Source: Oligoflexia bacterium
GTDB lineage: Bacteria > Bdellovibrionota > UBA1018 > CAIMNF01
Length of the DNA: 40,573 nucleotides
Assembly (NCBI GenBank): GCA_903831745.1
Contig: CAIKYX010000229.1
Coordinates: 1 to 40,573 of the forward strand
Direction: 5' to 3'
Every line of letters begins with the position of its first letter. Position 1 is the first letter of the stretch. The translations under genes were made by a program, and so were the position numbers. Below the pieces are notes generated by a model. It saw only the letters and a program-made list of their open reading frames with translations, had not been told where the DNA came from and did not search any database. Of the stretch, positions 9,921 to 17,484 are shown in pieces.

Positions 9921-10654
9921 AAACCCGTTTCCGCCTCGAATTGCTTTCTGTTGTATTTTTGGGGGCGCAAATGGCCTGCACTTCACCTCAAAAAAATCAA
10001 GAAACGGGTGACCTCGCTATTCCTGCGGAATACGCAGAAGAACTGAATGGGAATGATTCGGAAATTGCGCCGCTTCCGCCTGATCTACAGCCGGAGCAAA
10101 AGGCAAATCTTTCAATGGCGCCGGCCGCACCAAAAACACCAGCCGAGCTACCGTCAGGAGAATCCACTTCAGTGGTATCCTCCGTTTCGACGCCGGTATT
10201 AGCGCAAAAAGGTGATCGTTCGATTGCTTCATTACCTTTGGCTCCTTCCTCGTCAGGCAAAGAGGTGGATTACGTGGTTCAGCCGGGTGACACGCTCATG
10301 AAAATTTCATTTCAGTTGTTGGGCGACCTCAGTCGTTGGCAAGAAATCTATTCTGCAAATCGGACTGTGATTCAGAACCCAAGTGTCCTTTCACCTGGAA
10401 TCAAATTAAAAGTTCGATTAAACCGAGTGGCCGTCGTCGAGAAAAACGGAATGCCTTATTCTATTAAAAAGGGAGACACGCTTTCTAAGATTTCGAACTG
10501 GATTTACGGAACCCTCAATCGATGGAAGGACCTTTGGAACAATAATCGCCAGTTGATTCATGATCCAAATAAGATCTACGCAGGTTTTAAAATGTACTAC
10601 GAAAGTCCGAACGTCAGAACGCCTGCTTCTGAAGTTAAAAAAACATCAAAATAA
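9917..10654 (+). CDS. lipoprotein-like protein with two LysM domains
   Basis: The start is GTG at 9917 with a GGGAG ribosome site 6-7 bases upstream, inside the previous gene. The 245-residue product begins with a hydrophobic segment ending at MAC. The lipobox is atypical because position -3 is Gln. A Pro/Ala/Ser-rich spacer of about 90 residues follows. LysM domain 1 covers about residues 114-171 (YVVQPGDTLMKIS...) and LysM domain 2 about 180-232 (YSIKKGDTLSKIS...), both with the GDTL core. LysM modules bind peptidoglycan GlcNAc, so the protein probably tethers to the cell wall in the periplasm. It converges on motB with only 3 bases between stop codons. A role near the flagellar motor is possible but not shown. 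Confidence 0.87.
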   Translation: MKTRFRLELLSVVFLGAQMACTSPQKNQETGDLAIPAEYAEELNGNDSEIAPLPPDLQPEQKANLSMAPAAPKTPAELPSGESTSVVSSVSTPVLAQKGDRSIASLPLAPSSSGKEVDYVVQPGDTLMKISFQLLGDLSRWQEIYSANRTVIQNPSVLSPGIKLKVRLNRVAVVEKNGMPYSIKKGDTLSKISNWIYGTLNRWKDLWNNNRQLIHDPNKIYAGFKMYYESPNVRTPASEVKKTSK

Positions 10655-10657
10655 GCG

Positions 10658-11380
10658 TTACTTTTGATTGGTTTCGATTGAGGGAATCACTGAAGCGCTG
10701 TCGAGAACATTTTCGCTTGGCTTGATCAACTTGATCACTACTCGCCTGTTTTGTGCGCGATTGCCTTCGATCGCTGCACCTTTCGTGTCTTCATTGGGCA
10801 CGATGGGCCTTGCTTCTCCGTAACCGACAGCAGTCAGCTGCTTTTTATCGTAACCGTGCTTCTCAAAAACTTCGAGCACCTCTGAAGCTCGAATGCCTGA
10901 AAGCTCCCAATTTGATTTGAATCTGAGATTACTGCTGACCGGTACGTTGTCCGTATGTCCTTCGACCAATACCTGAAGGTCTTTTGCCTCGGTTTGAATC
11001 GCGGGAATCAGTTGATCGAGCAGCTTTTGTCCTTCCGCTTTGAGTTCGACTGAGCCCGGGTCGAAGAAAACCGCTCCATAGAACGAGATCGTTACACCCG
11101 TATTGTTTGATTTGATCACGAACTGATTTCCGAGCCCTTGTTTATCTAAAAGCGCTTTCAGTCGATTGGCCAAATCACCGAATGGAATTTGGTAAATCCC
11201 GCCAAACTCTTTTACGGCTTCCATTTTTACTTGTTCGAGCTTTTCATCATCGATTTTTGAAAAGCTGAGGAGAATCACGAAAAAGCCAACGAGCAAGGTC
11301 ATCATATCGGCATACGAGATCAGCCAATTGCCTTCGCCATCTTCGATGCGTTCCTCTTCTAAATGCTTTTGCGTGTTCAA
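10658..11380 (-). CDS. motB: flagellar motor stator protein MotB
   Basis: This 240-residue protein has the MotB layout. A short cytoplasmic N-terminus is followed by one membrane helix starting NWLISYADMMTLLVGFFVIL, whose Asp in YADMMTLL is the ion-binding residue. Then comes a linker and a C-terminal OmpA-like peptidoglycan-binding domain (VEGHTDNVPV, LSGIRASEV, GYGEARPIVPN, NRAQNRRVVI). MotB anchors the MotA stator ring to the wall and carries the ion path that drives flagellar rotation. Its ATG overlaps the motA stop by 4 bases (ATGA), so the pair is translationally coupled. The sequence alone does not decide between proton and sodium coupling. Confidence 0.95.
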   Translation of the reverse strand: MNTQKHLEEERIEDGEGNWLISYADMMTLLVGFFVILLSFSKIDDEKLEQVKMEAVKEFGGIYQIPFGDLANRLKALLDKQGLGNQFVIKSNNTGVTISFYGAVFFDPGSVELKAEGQKLLDQLIPAIQTEAKDLQVLVEGHTDNVPVSSNLRFKSNWELSGIRASEVLEVFEKHGYDKKQLTAVGYGEARPIVPNEDTKGAAIEGNRAQNRRVVIKLIKPSENVLDSASVIPSIETNQK

Positions 11381-12180
11381 GATGGTTTAGTCGACGTTCC
11401 TGAGGTTTTCAGGAGCGCACGTTCCTGTGGCAGAAGGTAACTTTTGAGCGATTCCTCGACGACGCGAGGATGTTCCTTTCTTCGGATCATCTGCAGTCCG
11501 TCGATGACGATTTCGCGGATCGTTTCATCTTCCCGATTGATCATGGTCAGATTCTCCGAAATAGGAATCAGCACCAAGTTTGCCAACACGATCCCATAAA
11601 AGGTGGCGACCAGGCCGACCGCCATAGCGGGCCCTAAAAGTTTTTGAGAGTCTTTTCCACCGAGTTGTTGAAGAAGTGAAATCATTCCGAGAGTGGTGCC
11701 CATGAGACCGAAGGCAGGAGGAAATTTTGAAATGGTTTTAAGTACCACGACGTCATAGTTGTAGCGTTTTTTGTGGGTTTCGGCGCGTTTTCTAAGGATA
11801 GAGTCGAGCGATTCTTCTGTGATGCCTCCCTGAATCAGCAGCTCTAAGGCGTCCTTAAGAAAGCGGGTCTTGATCGTTTTTTGTTTGGTTACAAAATAGT
11901 CGGCGTTATTGCGCACGCCCTTCGAGAGATCGACCAGTTCGTTGATCGCCACATCGTATTTCGTTATGTAATTTCCCAAGAATTTATGCAGCAGTACTTT
12001 TGCAACCCGAGCATAGGTCTTGAACGGAAAACAGAGGAGCGCAGCGGATATCGTGCCACCGATGACGATGAGGATTCCGTGTGGATCGAGAAAGACCATG
12101 GCCGACTTTGTTGCCGTCGACACAGAGAGGCCCAACACCGCAAGCGCCGCAATAATTCCCATGAGAGAAGAGATATTCAT
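11377..12180 (-). CDS. motA: flagellar motor stator protein MotA
   Basis: The 267-residue product has four membrane segments, about residues 5-22, 31-52, 150-170 and 181-203. The large cytoplasmic loop lies between segments 2 and 3. The signature FPPAFGLMGTTLGMISLL, followed by GPAMAVGLVATFYGIVLANL, is characteristic of the MotA/PomA family, including the conserved Pro. Five MotA subunits surround two MotB subunits in the inner membrane and apply torque to the rotor. The gene lies directly before motB with a 4-base overlap. No flagellar sigma-28 promoter is visible. A sigma70-like TTGCAT-17-TATTCT lies just upstream and would give a leader of only a few bases. Confidence 0.95.
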   Translation of the reverse strand: MNISSLMGIIAALAVLGLSVSTATKSAMVFLDPHGILIVIGGTISAALLCFPFKTYARVAKVLLHKFLGNYITKYDVAINELVDLSKGVRNNADYFVTKQKTIKTRFLKDALELLIQGGITEESLDSILRKRAETHKKRYNYDVVVLKTISKFPPAFGLMGTTLGMISLLQQLGGKDSQKLLGPAMAVGLVATFYGIVLANLVLIPISENLTMINREDETIREIVIDGLQMIRRKEHPRVVEESLKSYLLPQERALLKTSGTSTKPS

Positions 12181-12189
12181 CTTCTATTT

Positions 12190-12218
12190 AGAATAGGGAG
12201 GAATGGTTTGAAATGCAA
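12190..12218 (-). promoter_or_regulatory. candidate sigma70 promoter of motAB, near-leaderless
   Basis: On the minus strand TTGCAT (12218-12213) and TATTCT (12195-12190) are separated by 17 bases. Nine bases separate the -10 box from the motA ATG, so the transcript would carry about 2-3 untranslated bases. No Shine-Dalgarno sequence precedes the ATG. Both boxes match consensus at only four of six positions. Confidence 0.35.
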
Positions 12219-12251
12219 AATAGAAGGGTACTTTTTTTTGCGTCAAAAACC

Positions 12252-13265
12252 TTACAGTGAATACCCTAGCTTGAGAGACAGCATGCTGGTTTTGACTTGG
12301 GCAGTAGGGCTCGGAGAAAACTGCTCGTTCCAATAGGCGAGTCCGACTTCGACCCGGTGCTCATTCTTCAGTCGTTTGGACCAAGTTATGGAAGTGTCGG
12401 TCCCTATTTTTGAGGTCTGGGTGAAGGAGTCCAGTGGCAGGTACAAAAATCTGAGTCGGAGCGCGTTTTCATTTCGTAAACGGTAATTTGCTTTGAAGCC
12501 GATTTCCGGGGCAATCAGATTTGAGAATCCATAGCGACTTCCATTCGAGAACATGGTGAAGTATTGAGCGCCAACAAGGGGATTGATTTCAAACGCTCCC
12601 GAACCCAGAAAATGGTATTCGGCCTGTCCTTGAACTCGAAGGACTTGAGGAGATGCATTTTGAGGAGAAGTTTTAATATTCCAAAGCGTGAAATCGAGAT
12701 CGGCAGAATAGCTGAACTGGGATTTTCCGATCTGGTTTTGATAGCCGGCAGAAAAAACCATTGAGCTTGAACTGTAACTTCCAAAATTATTTTGAAAGTA
12801 CCGGAATGTTCCTTGGCCCAGATAAACCATCAGTTCTCCGCTATGAGAGGCGAGGTAATGGTCTTTAACTCCTGGGCTTAAAATAAATATTTTTTCATTT
12901 TTTACTTTTCGATCGGATTTTCTCATTTGAAAAACCATTGAACTGACGTTTGAATTCAGGAAGATGAAAATCGAAAAATTTCCGGGCGATTTGACCAGGT
13001 GGGATGAGTTGCCCTCGAGAATGACCAGTTCGGCGTGAGGGTCACTGAGGCGCCCTTTGATTTCGACCATGGGCCTCAGTCTGTTTTCGCTCGCTACAAA
13101 AGGAACAGCAATTTTTTCATCCGAAAATGACAGTTCAGCAATTCGGTGGTCAGGAATACTTGAGCGACGCAGAGTCGCTTGCAGGCCCGCTTTATGATCC
13201 TGAGCTTGGCTTTCGACAGTGAAGTAGAGTGAAAGCATGATCAATAGAATGTTTTTTAGGGGCAC
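12252..13265 (-). CDS. predicted outer-membrane beta-barrel protein
   Basis: The start is GTG at 13265, since no ATG is available before the signal sequence. The 337-residue product begins with a signal peptide (LLIMLSLYFTVESQA, cleavage near residue 22). An N-terminal beta domain covers about residues 40-150. Alternating amphipathic strands rich in Tyr, Phe and Ser then run from about 150 to the C-terminal LSLKLGYSL, as in transmembrane beta-barrels. No family was recognised. It stands alone, 71 bases before motA on the same strand and with its own promoter. It could be a porin, a transporter barrel or a surface protein. Confidence 0.8.
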   Translation of the reverse strand: MPLKNILLIMLSLYFTVESQAQDHKAGLQATLRRSSIPDHRIAELSFSDEKIAVPFVASENRLRPMVEIKGRLSDPHAELVILEGNSSHLVKSPGNFSIFIFLNSNVSSMVFQMRKSDRKVKNEKIFILSPGVKDHYLASHSGELMVYLGQGTFRYFQNNFGSYSSSSMVFSAGYQNQIGKSQFSYSADLDFTLWNIKTSPQNASPQVLRVQGQAEYHFLGSGAFEINPLVGAQYFTMFSNGSRYGFSNLIAPEIGFKANYRLRNENALRLRFLYLPLDSFTQTSKIGTDTSITWSKRLKNEHRVEVGLAYWNEQFSPSPTAQVKTSMLSLKLGYSL

Positions 13266-13272
13266 TTCTTAA

Positions 13273-13301
13273 AATATAGCTTGAGAAGCAGAATTATTCA
13301 A
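13273..13301 (-). promoter_or_regulatory. leaderless sigma70-type promoter of the barrel gene
   Basis: TTGAAT (13301-13296), a 17-base spacer and TATATT (13278-13273) lie on the minus strand. The GTG start codon is 7 bases beyond the -10 box, where transcription would be expected to begin. There is no Shine-Dalgarno sequence. This arrangement supports both the GTG start and a leaderless mRNA. Confidence 0.6.
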
Positions 13302-13433
13302 ACTTCGAAATTTTCAGGATTGAGAATCCGCCCACTTACTTACTCTTTTGTCCTCCAATGGACAAACAACTGGGGTATGGCAAAGGGTTTTATGGGGAAA
13401 ATAGAGCGCTCGCGAAATATCAGGAAATGTCAC

Positions 13434-14567
13434 TTAATTCGACGAGCTAAAATGAAGTGACTCTTGATGCAAAAACCGATCGCGCCACCTTAGAAAAGGT
13501 TTTTCTACTAAGAAGTAGAGAAGTGTGCTGGAAAGCAGGCACACTGTTAAAATAAACAGTGGGTAAAGGATGGAGCCTGGATCTAAACTCAAGTTTGCAA
13601 GCCAGCCCTTGCAGAGATGAATCATCGCTTTATGGGTGAGGTAGAAAGAAAATGCCAGGTTTGCACCGACAGTCACCCATCGAAAACGAAAATTAGCCAA
13701 TAATCCATTGGACGAAATCGCGGCAATCAGGAGTAGTCCAAAAGCGACGGCATTGGCAGTATATCCTACCGAGGCTGCGAAGAGGCCGTATTCGTCTTCG
13801 GCGATGAAATATGAAACGGTAAGAACGAGAGTTGCGCATGCGAGACAAATATTTCCGTGATTTCGTAAACGAACCCATAGGCTAGGGCAAAATTGAACAA
13901 CAGCAGCGATGCCTGTCCCCGTTGCGAGCGAATCCAATCGACAATAAGTGGGATAGTATATTTCACGGAAAAATACTCGAGACAAACCTTTGTGATGTTC
14001 ATTGGCATAAAGCTCGGCTACCCAGTTTTGCCAAACAACGGTGCGAAGCATGATTTCAAAAACGATGACTCCTAAAAAGAGTAGTATTGCTCTTTTGAAA
14101 TGCAGTCTGGGAACAAGTAGGATGAGAAGTGCAGGCAGAATTAAGTAAAATTGCTCTTCTACGCAAAGTGACCAAGCATGGGAGAATGCCCCAGTTGCCG
14201 TGTAGTCTAGTCCAAAATTTTGAGTGAACGTAAGGAATTTCCATAATGGGGCCAACCTACCTCGTTCTATGAATGCAGGAATTAAAAAATAAATGGCCAG
14301 GACAAAAAAATAATTGGGCCAAATTCTGAATCCACGTCGAATGTAAAAAATTTTAAAAGAGACTGCTCCAGTCTTTTTTATTTCTTTAAAAAGCTGGGTT
14401 GAAATCAGAAAACCACTGAGAACAAAAAACAAATCGACACCTACCCAACCGAAGTCGCCAAGCCTGCCGAACCAGAGATCTTTAGCGAAAATTCGAAAAT
14501 GGCTCGTGAATACTAGAAAAATCGCAAGAGTTCTCAAAAAATCTAAGGGAATGGAGCGAGGGTTCAT
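13434..14567 (-). CDS. membrane acyltransferase, family 3 (OafA/YrhL type)
   Basis: This 377-residue polytopic protein has about ten hydrophobic segments. It carries the acyltransferase-3 signatures: the N-terminal LDFLRTLAIFLVFTSH with its conserved His, GWVGVDLFFVLSGFLI, the Arg-rich FYIRRGFRIWPNY, and SHAWSLCVEEQFYL. Members transfer acyl groups, usually acetyl, from the cytoplasm onto sugars of LPS, capsule or peptidoglycan at the inner membrane. The length is normal for a protein without an SGNH domain. The ATG overlaps the terminal TGA of a disrupted small gene (ATGA at 14564-14567), so it was probably translated as the second gene of an operon. The substrate cannot be inferred. Confidence 0.92.
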   Translation of the reverse strand: MNPRSIPLDFLRTLAIFLVFTSHFRIFAKDLWFGRLGDFGWVGVDLFFVLSGFLISTQLFKEIKKTGAVSFKIFYIRRGFRIWPNYFFVLAIYFLIPAFIERGRLAPLWKFLTFTQNFGLDYTATGAFSHAWSLCVEEQFYLILPALLILLVPRLHFKRAILLFLGVIVFEIMLRTVVWQNWVAELYANEHHKGLSRVFFREIYYPTYCRLDSLATGTGIAAVVQFCPSLWVRLRNHGNICLACATLVLTVSYFIAEDEYGLFAASVGYTANAVAFGLLLIAAISSNGLLANFRFRWVTVGANLAFSFYLTHKAMIHLCKGWLANLSLDPGSILYPLFILTVCLLSSTLLYFLVEKPFLRWRDRFLHQESLHFSSSN

Positions 14568-14770
14568 TTGGTTTTATTTTCTTTGTGCTGGTAAGCAGTA
14601 GTGCGGCCCCCGTCTGCACAATCTTTAATCCGTTCCAGTCTTTCTAAGTTCCTGCCGGACAATTTCGCAGCCAGAGAATTTCAGATCCTGCGCTTTTGCA
14701 AAATTAACATTCAGTAACAAGGCGAGGGTGATCAGGGGTAATAAACGAAGTGCTTTTTGAGCGAACTCAT
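14564..14770 (-). pseudogene. small secreted protein gene with two compensating frameshifts
   Basis: ATG at 14770 has an AAGGAACGTT ribosome site, but its own frame stops after 12 codons. Adding one A to the AAAAA run near 14754-14758 would open a clear signal peptide (ALRLLPLITLALLLNVNFAKA) followed by QDLKFSGCEI. A second shift of opposite sense, near 14680-14640, returns to the first frame. There RLERIKDCADGGRTTAYQHK ends in a TGA that overlaps the acyltransferase ATG. Restored, the gene would encode about 68 residues. This is either recent decay, slippage in the A-run, or sequencing error. It is too short to assign a family. Confidence 0.55.
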
Positions 14771-14850
14771 AACGTTCCTTTTTGAGGGTTGACGAAGTAA
14801 TTTGCAGTTAGTGATGCCCGATCGAATCAGAGTCGTCAAGAATCTTATCA

Positions 14851-14868
14851 AATTTATATGTATAAATT
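14851..14868. repeat. 8-bp palindromic site in divergent intergenic region
   Basis: AATTTATA and TATAAATT form a perfect inverted repeat around a 2-base centre. The site lies between the broken small gene (minus) and the secreted-protein gene at 15014 (plus). The size and position would suit a dimeric repressor operator. No promoter could be assigned confidently. Confidence 0.4.
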
Positions 14869-14920
14869 AGAATGAAGATGTTCTCTTAAGTGAAACGTTT
14901 AATTACACGTAGTTGATTTA

Positions 14921-14952
14921 ATGAAGAAAATCTTCATGTGCTTGATGAAGCA
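14921..14952. repeat. overlapping inverted repeats (ATGAAGA/TCTTCAT and CTTCAT/ATGAAG)
   Basis: ATGAAGA at 14921-14927 pairs with TCTTCAT at 14931-14937 around AAA. CTTCAT in that right arm can instead pair with ATGAAG at about 14945-14950. The two hairpins exclude each other. They lie about 65-90 bases before the gene at 15014, so an operator or a small switchable leader is possible. The rest of 14771-15013 holds no ORF with coding character. Confidence 0.35.
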
Positions 14953-15013
14953 TGGACATTAGCTAAATTGTCAGGTACTTTGCAGCTTAACTTCAACGCT
15001 TCAGAGGCTCAAT

Positions 15014-15457
15014 ATGATGATCATGTTACTCAGTTTAATCGCAAGAAATGCATTTGCCCAAACGCCGACCCCTACGCCAAGCGAAACTGCATCCGTGGTT
15101 TGTGAGTTCAGAGATTCTGGCAATGCAAAGGTCTTCAGATATTCTGCAAATGAAGTGAATGTTGATTCACAGCCAGCAATGAAGGATCGAAAAATTCAAG
15201 ACGAAATCGGGGCTCCTTTTGTGGTTGCAAATGATGCTGCGATTCCAGTAGCAGTGCAGGGCTGGGCCCCTCGTGTGGGGTTTACCTTCAACCAAGAACA
15301 CATTCAGTACCATTTGGTTTTTGATAAAAAATGGAAGAACCCGGAACAGAAGACTTTCGGGGCTGCACTATGCGCCCAGGCACACCCTGCAGATAAAATG
15401 ATGGCCATCTCGTATTGTGGAATCATCGATGCCGGTGGAATTTGCACTCGTAAGTAA
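15014..15457 (+). CDS. small secreted protein of unknown function
   Basis: This 147-residue protein starts at ATG 15014 with an AGAGG ribosome site 6 bases upstream. The N-terminus MMIMLLSLIARNAFA is a short signal peptide cleaved before QTPTPTP. The mature part contains four Cys (VVCEFRD, ALCAQAH, SYCGII, GICTRK), suggesting two disulfides in the periplasm or outside the cell. No enzyme motif was found. It stands alone, with a 130-base gap before the desaturase gene. That gap contains an AGTCGG/CCGACT hairpin at 15561-15577. Confidence 0.75.
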   Translation: MMIMLLSLIARNAFAQTPTPTPSETASVVCEFRDSGNAKVFRYSANEVNVDSQPAMKDRKIQDEIGAPFVVANDAAIPVAVQGWAPRVGFTFNQEHIQYHLVFDKKWKNPEQKTFGAALCAQAHPADKMMAISYCGIIDAGGICTRK

Positions 15458-15589
15458 GTATATAATAGAGTTGAGCCACATCGTCCCCATTTAAGTAGTT
15501 AAAGAAGCTTAAAATCTTAGCCCTTGTAAGCCCCCCTGTGTTAGCGTAATTGACGGGGAGAGTCGGTCGTTCCGACTGGATAGTGATTA

Positions 15590-16669
15590 ATGGAAAAATG
15601 CCAACAAAAACTCAGCTTCATGTGTCGTGTTCTCGATCCGCCAGCCTATGGCTTCGTTAAAAATGGTGAGTTTTACAAGCCCACCCCTCGTGAAATTTTT
15701 CGCGAGTTTTTTAGACGAATGAACATCTTTAATTCCAAAAAGAATTGGCTTCCACTTCTAGGATGGTCATTGAGCCTCAGTCTCGCGTTTCCGTTTTTTC
15801 TGTTCTTTACTCATTACTTTACTTGGCCACTCGCGCTCCTTGGGTTTGTTTACAGCATGGTACTCATGGGCAGTCACGGCACCTTCTGGCTACATCGTTA
15901 CGGCACCCACCGTGCGTTCGTTTTTAGGAATAAATTTGTCATTTGGGTGTGTCGAAACTTGGTCATTAAAATTATTCCAGAAGAGATTTATATCATCTCT
16001 CACCATGTGCATCACCAGAGCTCTGAGAAGCCAGGAGATCCGTACAATGTACATGGAGGATTTCTTTATTGTTTTCTGGCAGATGCTAATCACCAGATGA
16101 TCCGTACCGATCTTTCAGAAGCCGAATACATGCAGCTTTCGAAACTCATGTGTCATACTGGTGTAAAATTAAATTCTTATGCCCAGTACTTAAAGTATGG
16201 AACCCTTTGCCATCCGTTGCGCACCATTCTTCATTATGCGCTGAATTGGGGCTTTTGGTTTGCCGCTTTTTATTTTCTGGGTGGATTACCACTTGCCGTG
16301 GCCATTTTTGGCTGGGCAGCAGTCTGGGCGATCGGAGTAAGAACATACAATTACGATGGTCATGGACGAGGTAAAAATCGGCAGCGCGCTGGATCTGATT
16401 TTCATCATGAAGACATGTCGGTCAACCAAGTATGGCCCGGATACGTGGCGGGCGAATGGCACAACAATCATCATCTTTTTCCGAGTGGGGCACGAAGCGG
16501 TTTTCTTTCTTACCAACTCGATTTGCCATGGTTGTTCATTCGTTTTTTAAAGACTATCGGTGCAGTGACTTCTTATCGCGATTATAAGGCTGACTTTGTG
16601 CGGGACTACCAACTGCCTTATCTCGAGGAACAAAAAAGAATTGCCCTGACCGTTCCGTCTCATTCATAA
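15590..16669 (+). CDS. membrane fatty-acid desaturase (acyl-CoA delta-9 type)
   Basis: The 359-residue product has the three histidine clusters of membrane di-iron desaturases: HRYGTHR (HX4H), HHVHHQSS (HXXHH) and HNNHHLFP (HXXHH). Paired hydrophobic segments lie near residues 50-95 and 205-245. The family uses O2 and reducing equivalents to add a double bond to a fatty acyl chain in the inner membrane, tuning membrane fluidity. The start is uncertain. ATG 15590 has no good ribosome site, and Met11 (15620) is an alternative. The DUF486 gene follows after 8 bases, so they probably form one operon. Confidence 0.92.
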   Translation: MEKCQQKLSFMCRVLDPPAYGFVKNGEFYKPTPREIFREFFRRMNIFNSKKNWLPLLGWSLSLSLAFPFFLFFTHYFTWPLALLGFVYSMVLMGSHGTFWLHRYGTHRAFVFRNKFVIWVCRNLVIKIIPEEIYIISHHVHHQSSEKPGDPYNVHGGFLYCFLADANHQMIRTDLSEAEYMQLSKLMCHTGVKLNSYAQYLKYGTLCHPLRTILHYALNWGFWFAAFYFLGGLPLAVAIFGWAAVWAIGVRTYNYDGHGRGKNRQRAGSDFHHEDMSVNQVWPGYVAGEWHNNHHLFPSGARSGFLSYQLDLPWLFIRFLKTIGAVTSYRDYKADFVRDYQLPYLEEQKRIALTVPSHS

Positions 16670-16677
16670 TTGGATTC

Positions 16678-17028
16678 ATGCAAAGTCTATTCAGGCCAAT
16701 GCTTCCTATTTTCTTGCTTTTGATCTCTAATGCTTTTATGACGTTTGCTTGGTACGGGCACCTTAAGAATCTGCGCGCCGCACCACTTTGGATGGCGATC
16801 GCGGTAAGTTGGGGTATTGCGTTCTTTGAGTACTGTTTTCAGGTCCCGGCCAATCGACTGGGTGCCATGGTTTTTACAGTTCCGCAACTCAAAATCATTC
16901 AAGAAATAGTAACGATGGGGCTGTTTGCCTTGTTCGCTATATTTTACTTAAAAACGCCAATAACACGCAACTACCTTTACGCGTCTTTATGCATGCTGGC
17001 TGCAGCATTTTTTATTTTCCGCGATTAA
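16678..17028 (+). CDS. DUF486 (DMT-like) small membrane protein
   Basis: This 116-residue protein has four predicted membrane helices, about residues 5-24, 38-56, 75-92 and 98-114. The segments LLLISNAFMTFAWYGHLK and SWGIAFFEYCFQVPANR match the DUF486 family. That family resembles a half-size drug/metabolite transporter and has no proven substrate. The length is typical. It lies 8 bases after the desaturase stop codon, so it is probably co-transcribed with it. Confidence 0.85.
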   Translation: MQSLFRPMLPIFLLLISNAFMTFAWYGHLKNLRAAPLWMAIAVSWGIAFFEYCFQVPANRLGAMVFTVPQLKIIQEIVTMGLFALFAIFYLKTPITRNYLYASLCMLAAAFFIFRD

Positions 17029-17098
17029 ATCCGATCCGTGTTGATTAAATAAACAGAAATGATAAAATAAATGAAACCCCCAATTCAAGGAGAGACCG

Positions 17099-17437
17099 AT
17101 GAACGTTTCAAGAAAATCACTTCCAATTATTTTAGTCCTGATGTCAGCAATGACCGCCACTGCTGCCCCTAAAAAGGCTGAAATCAAGGCGGATGCAGAA
17201 GCGATCAATACTGCGTGCCAAGCGGATGCGCAAGCTGCCAATTGCAAGGATGAAAAAGTGGGCGGTGGCTTGTTGAAGTGCATGTGGGTCTATAAGAAGG
17301 CGAACCCAAAATTTCAATTTTCGGCTGAATGTAAAGAAGCCATGTCGCACATGAAGAAAGACCGCAAAGAAATGAAAGAAGCTAGGGCGGCTGACAAAAA
17401 GGAAGATAAAAAAGAAGACGAAAAGAGCAAGAAATAG
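17099..17437 (+). CDS. secreted Cys-rich protein, GLG1-like repeat
   Basis: The 112-residue product starts at ATG 17099 behind a strong AAGGAGAG ribosome site. It has a signal peptide (SLPIILVLMSAMTATAA) cleaved near residue 23. Cys40, Cys49, Cys61 and Cys78, with the central GGGLLKCM, follow the spacing of the Cys-rich Golgi GLG1-type repeat found in some secreted bacterial proteins. The last 25 residues are almost all Lys, Glu, Asp and Ala. It is probably periplasmic or secreted with two disulfides. The family assignment is by pattern only and the function is unknown. The chromate-transporter gene follows on the same strand. Confidence 0.8.
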   Translation: MNVSRKSLPIILVLMSAMTATAAPKKAEIKADAEAINTACQADAQAANCKDEKVGGGLLKCMWVYKKANPKFQFSAECKEAMSHMKKDRKEMKEARAADKKEDKKEDEKSKK

Positions 17438-17484
17438 ACTCGTCTGCAGATCAGCCTGAATCTAAATTTTCCTTACGACAGCTA

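Noticed and set aside
10640-10666. Intrinsic terminator between the LysM gene and motB
   Set aside because: TCAAAA/TTTTGA pairing around the stop codons is AT-only and short. It would not form a stable terminator stem.
12515-12784. Overlapping ORFs opposite or out of frame in the barrel gene (12515-12784, 12564-12764)
   Set aside because: They are contained in the 337-residue gene, which has a signal peptide and barrel pattern. They have no ribosome sites.
15561-15577. Riboswitch or attenuator before the desaturase gene
   Set aside because: Only a 6-bp AGTCGG/CCGACT hairpin is visible, with no conserved aptamer motif that I recognise.
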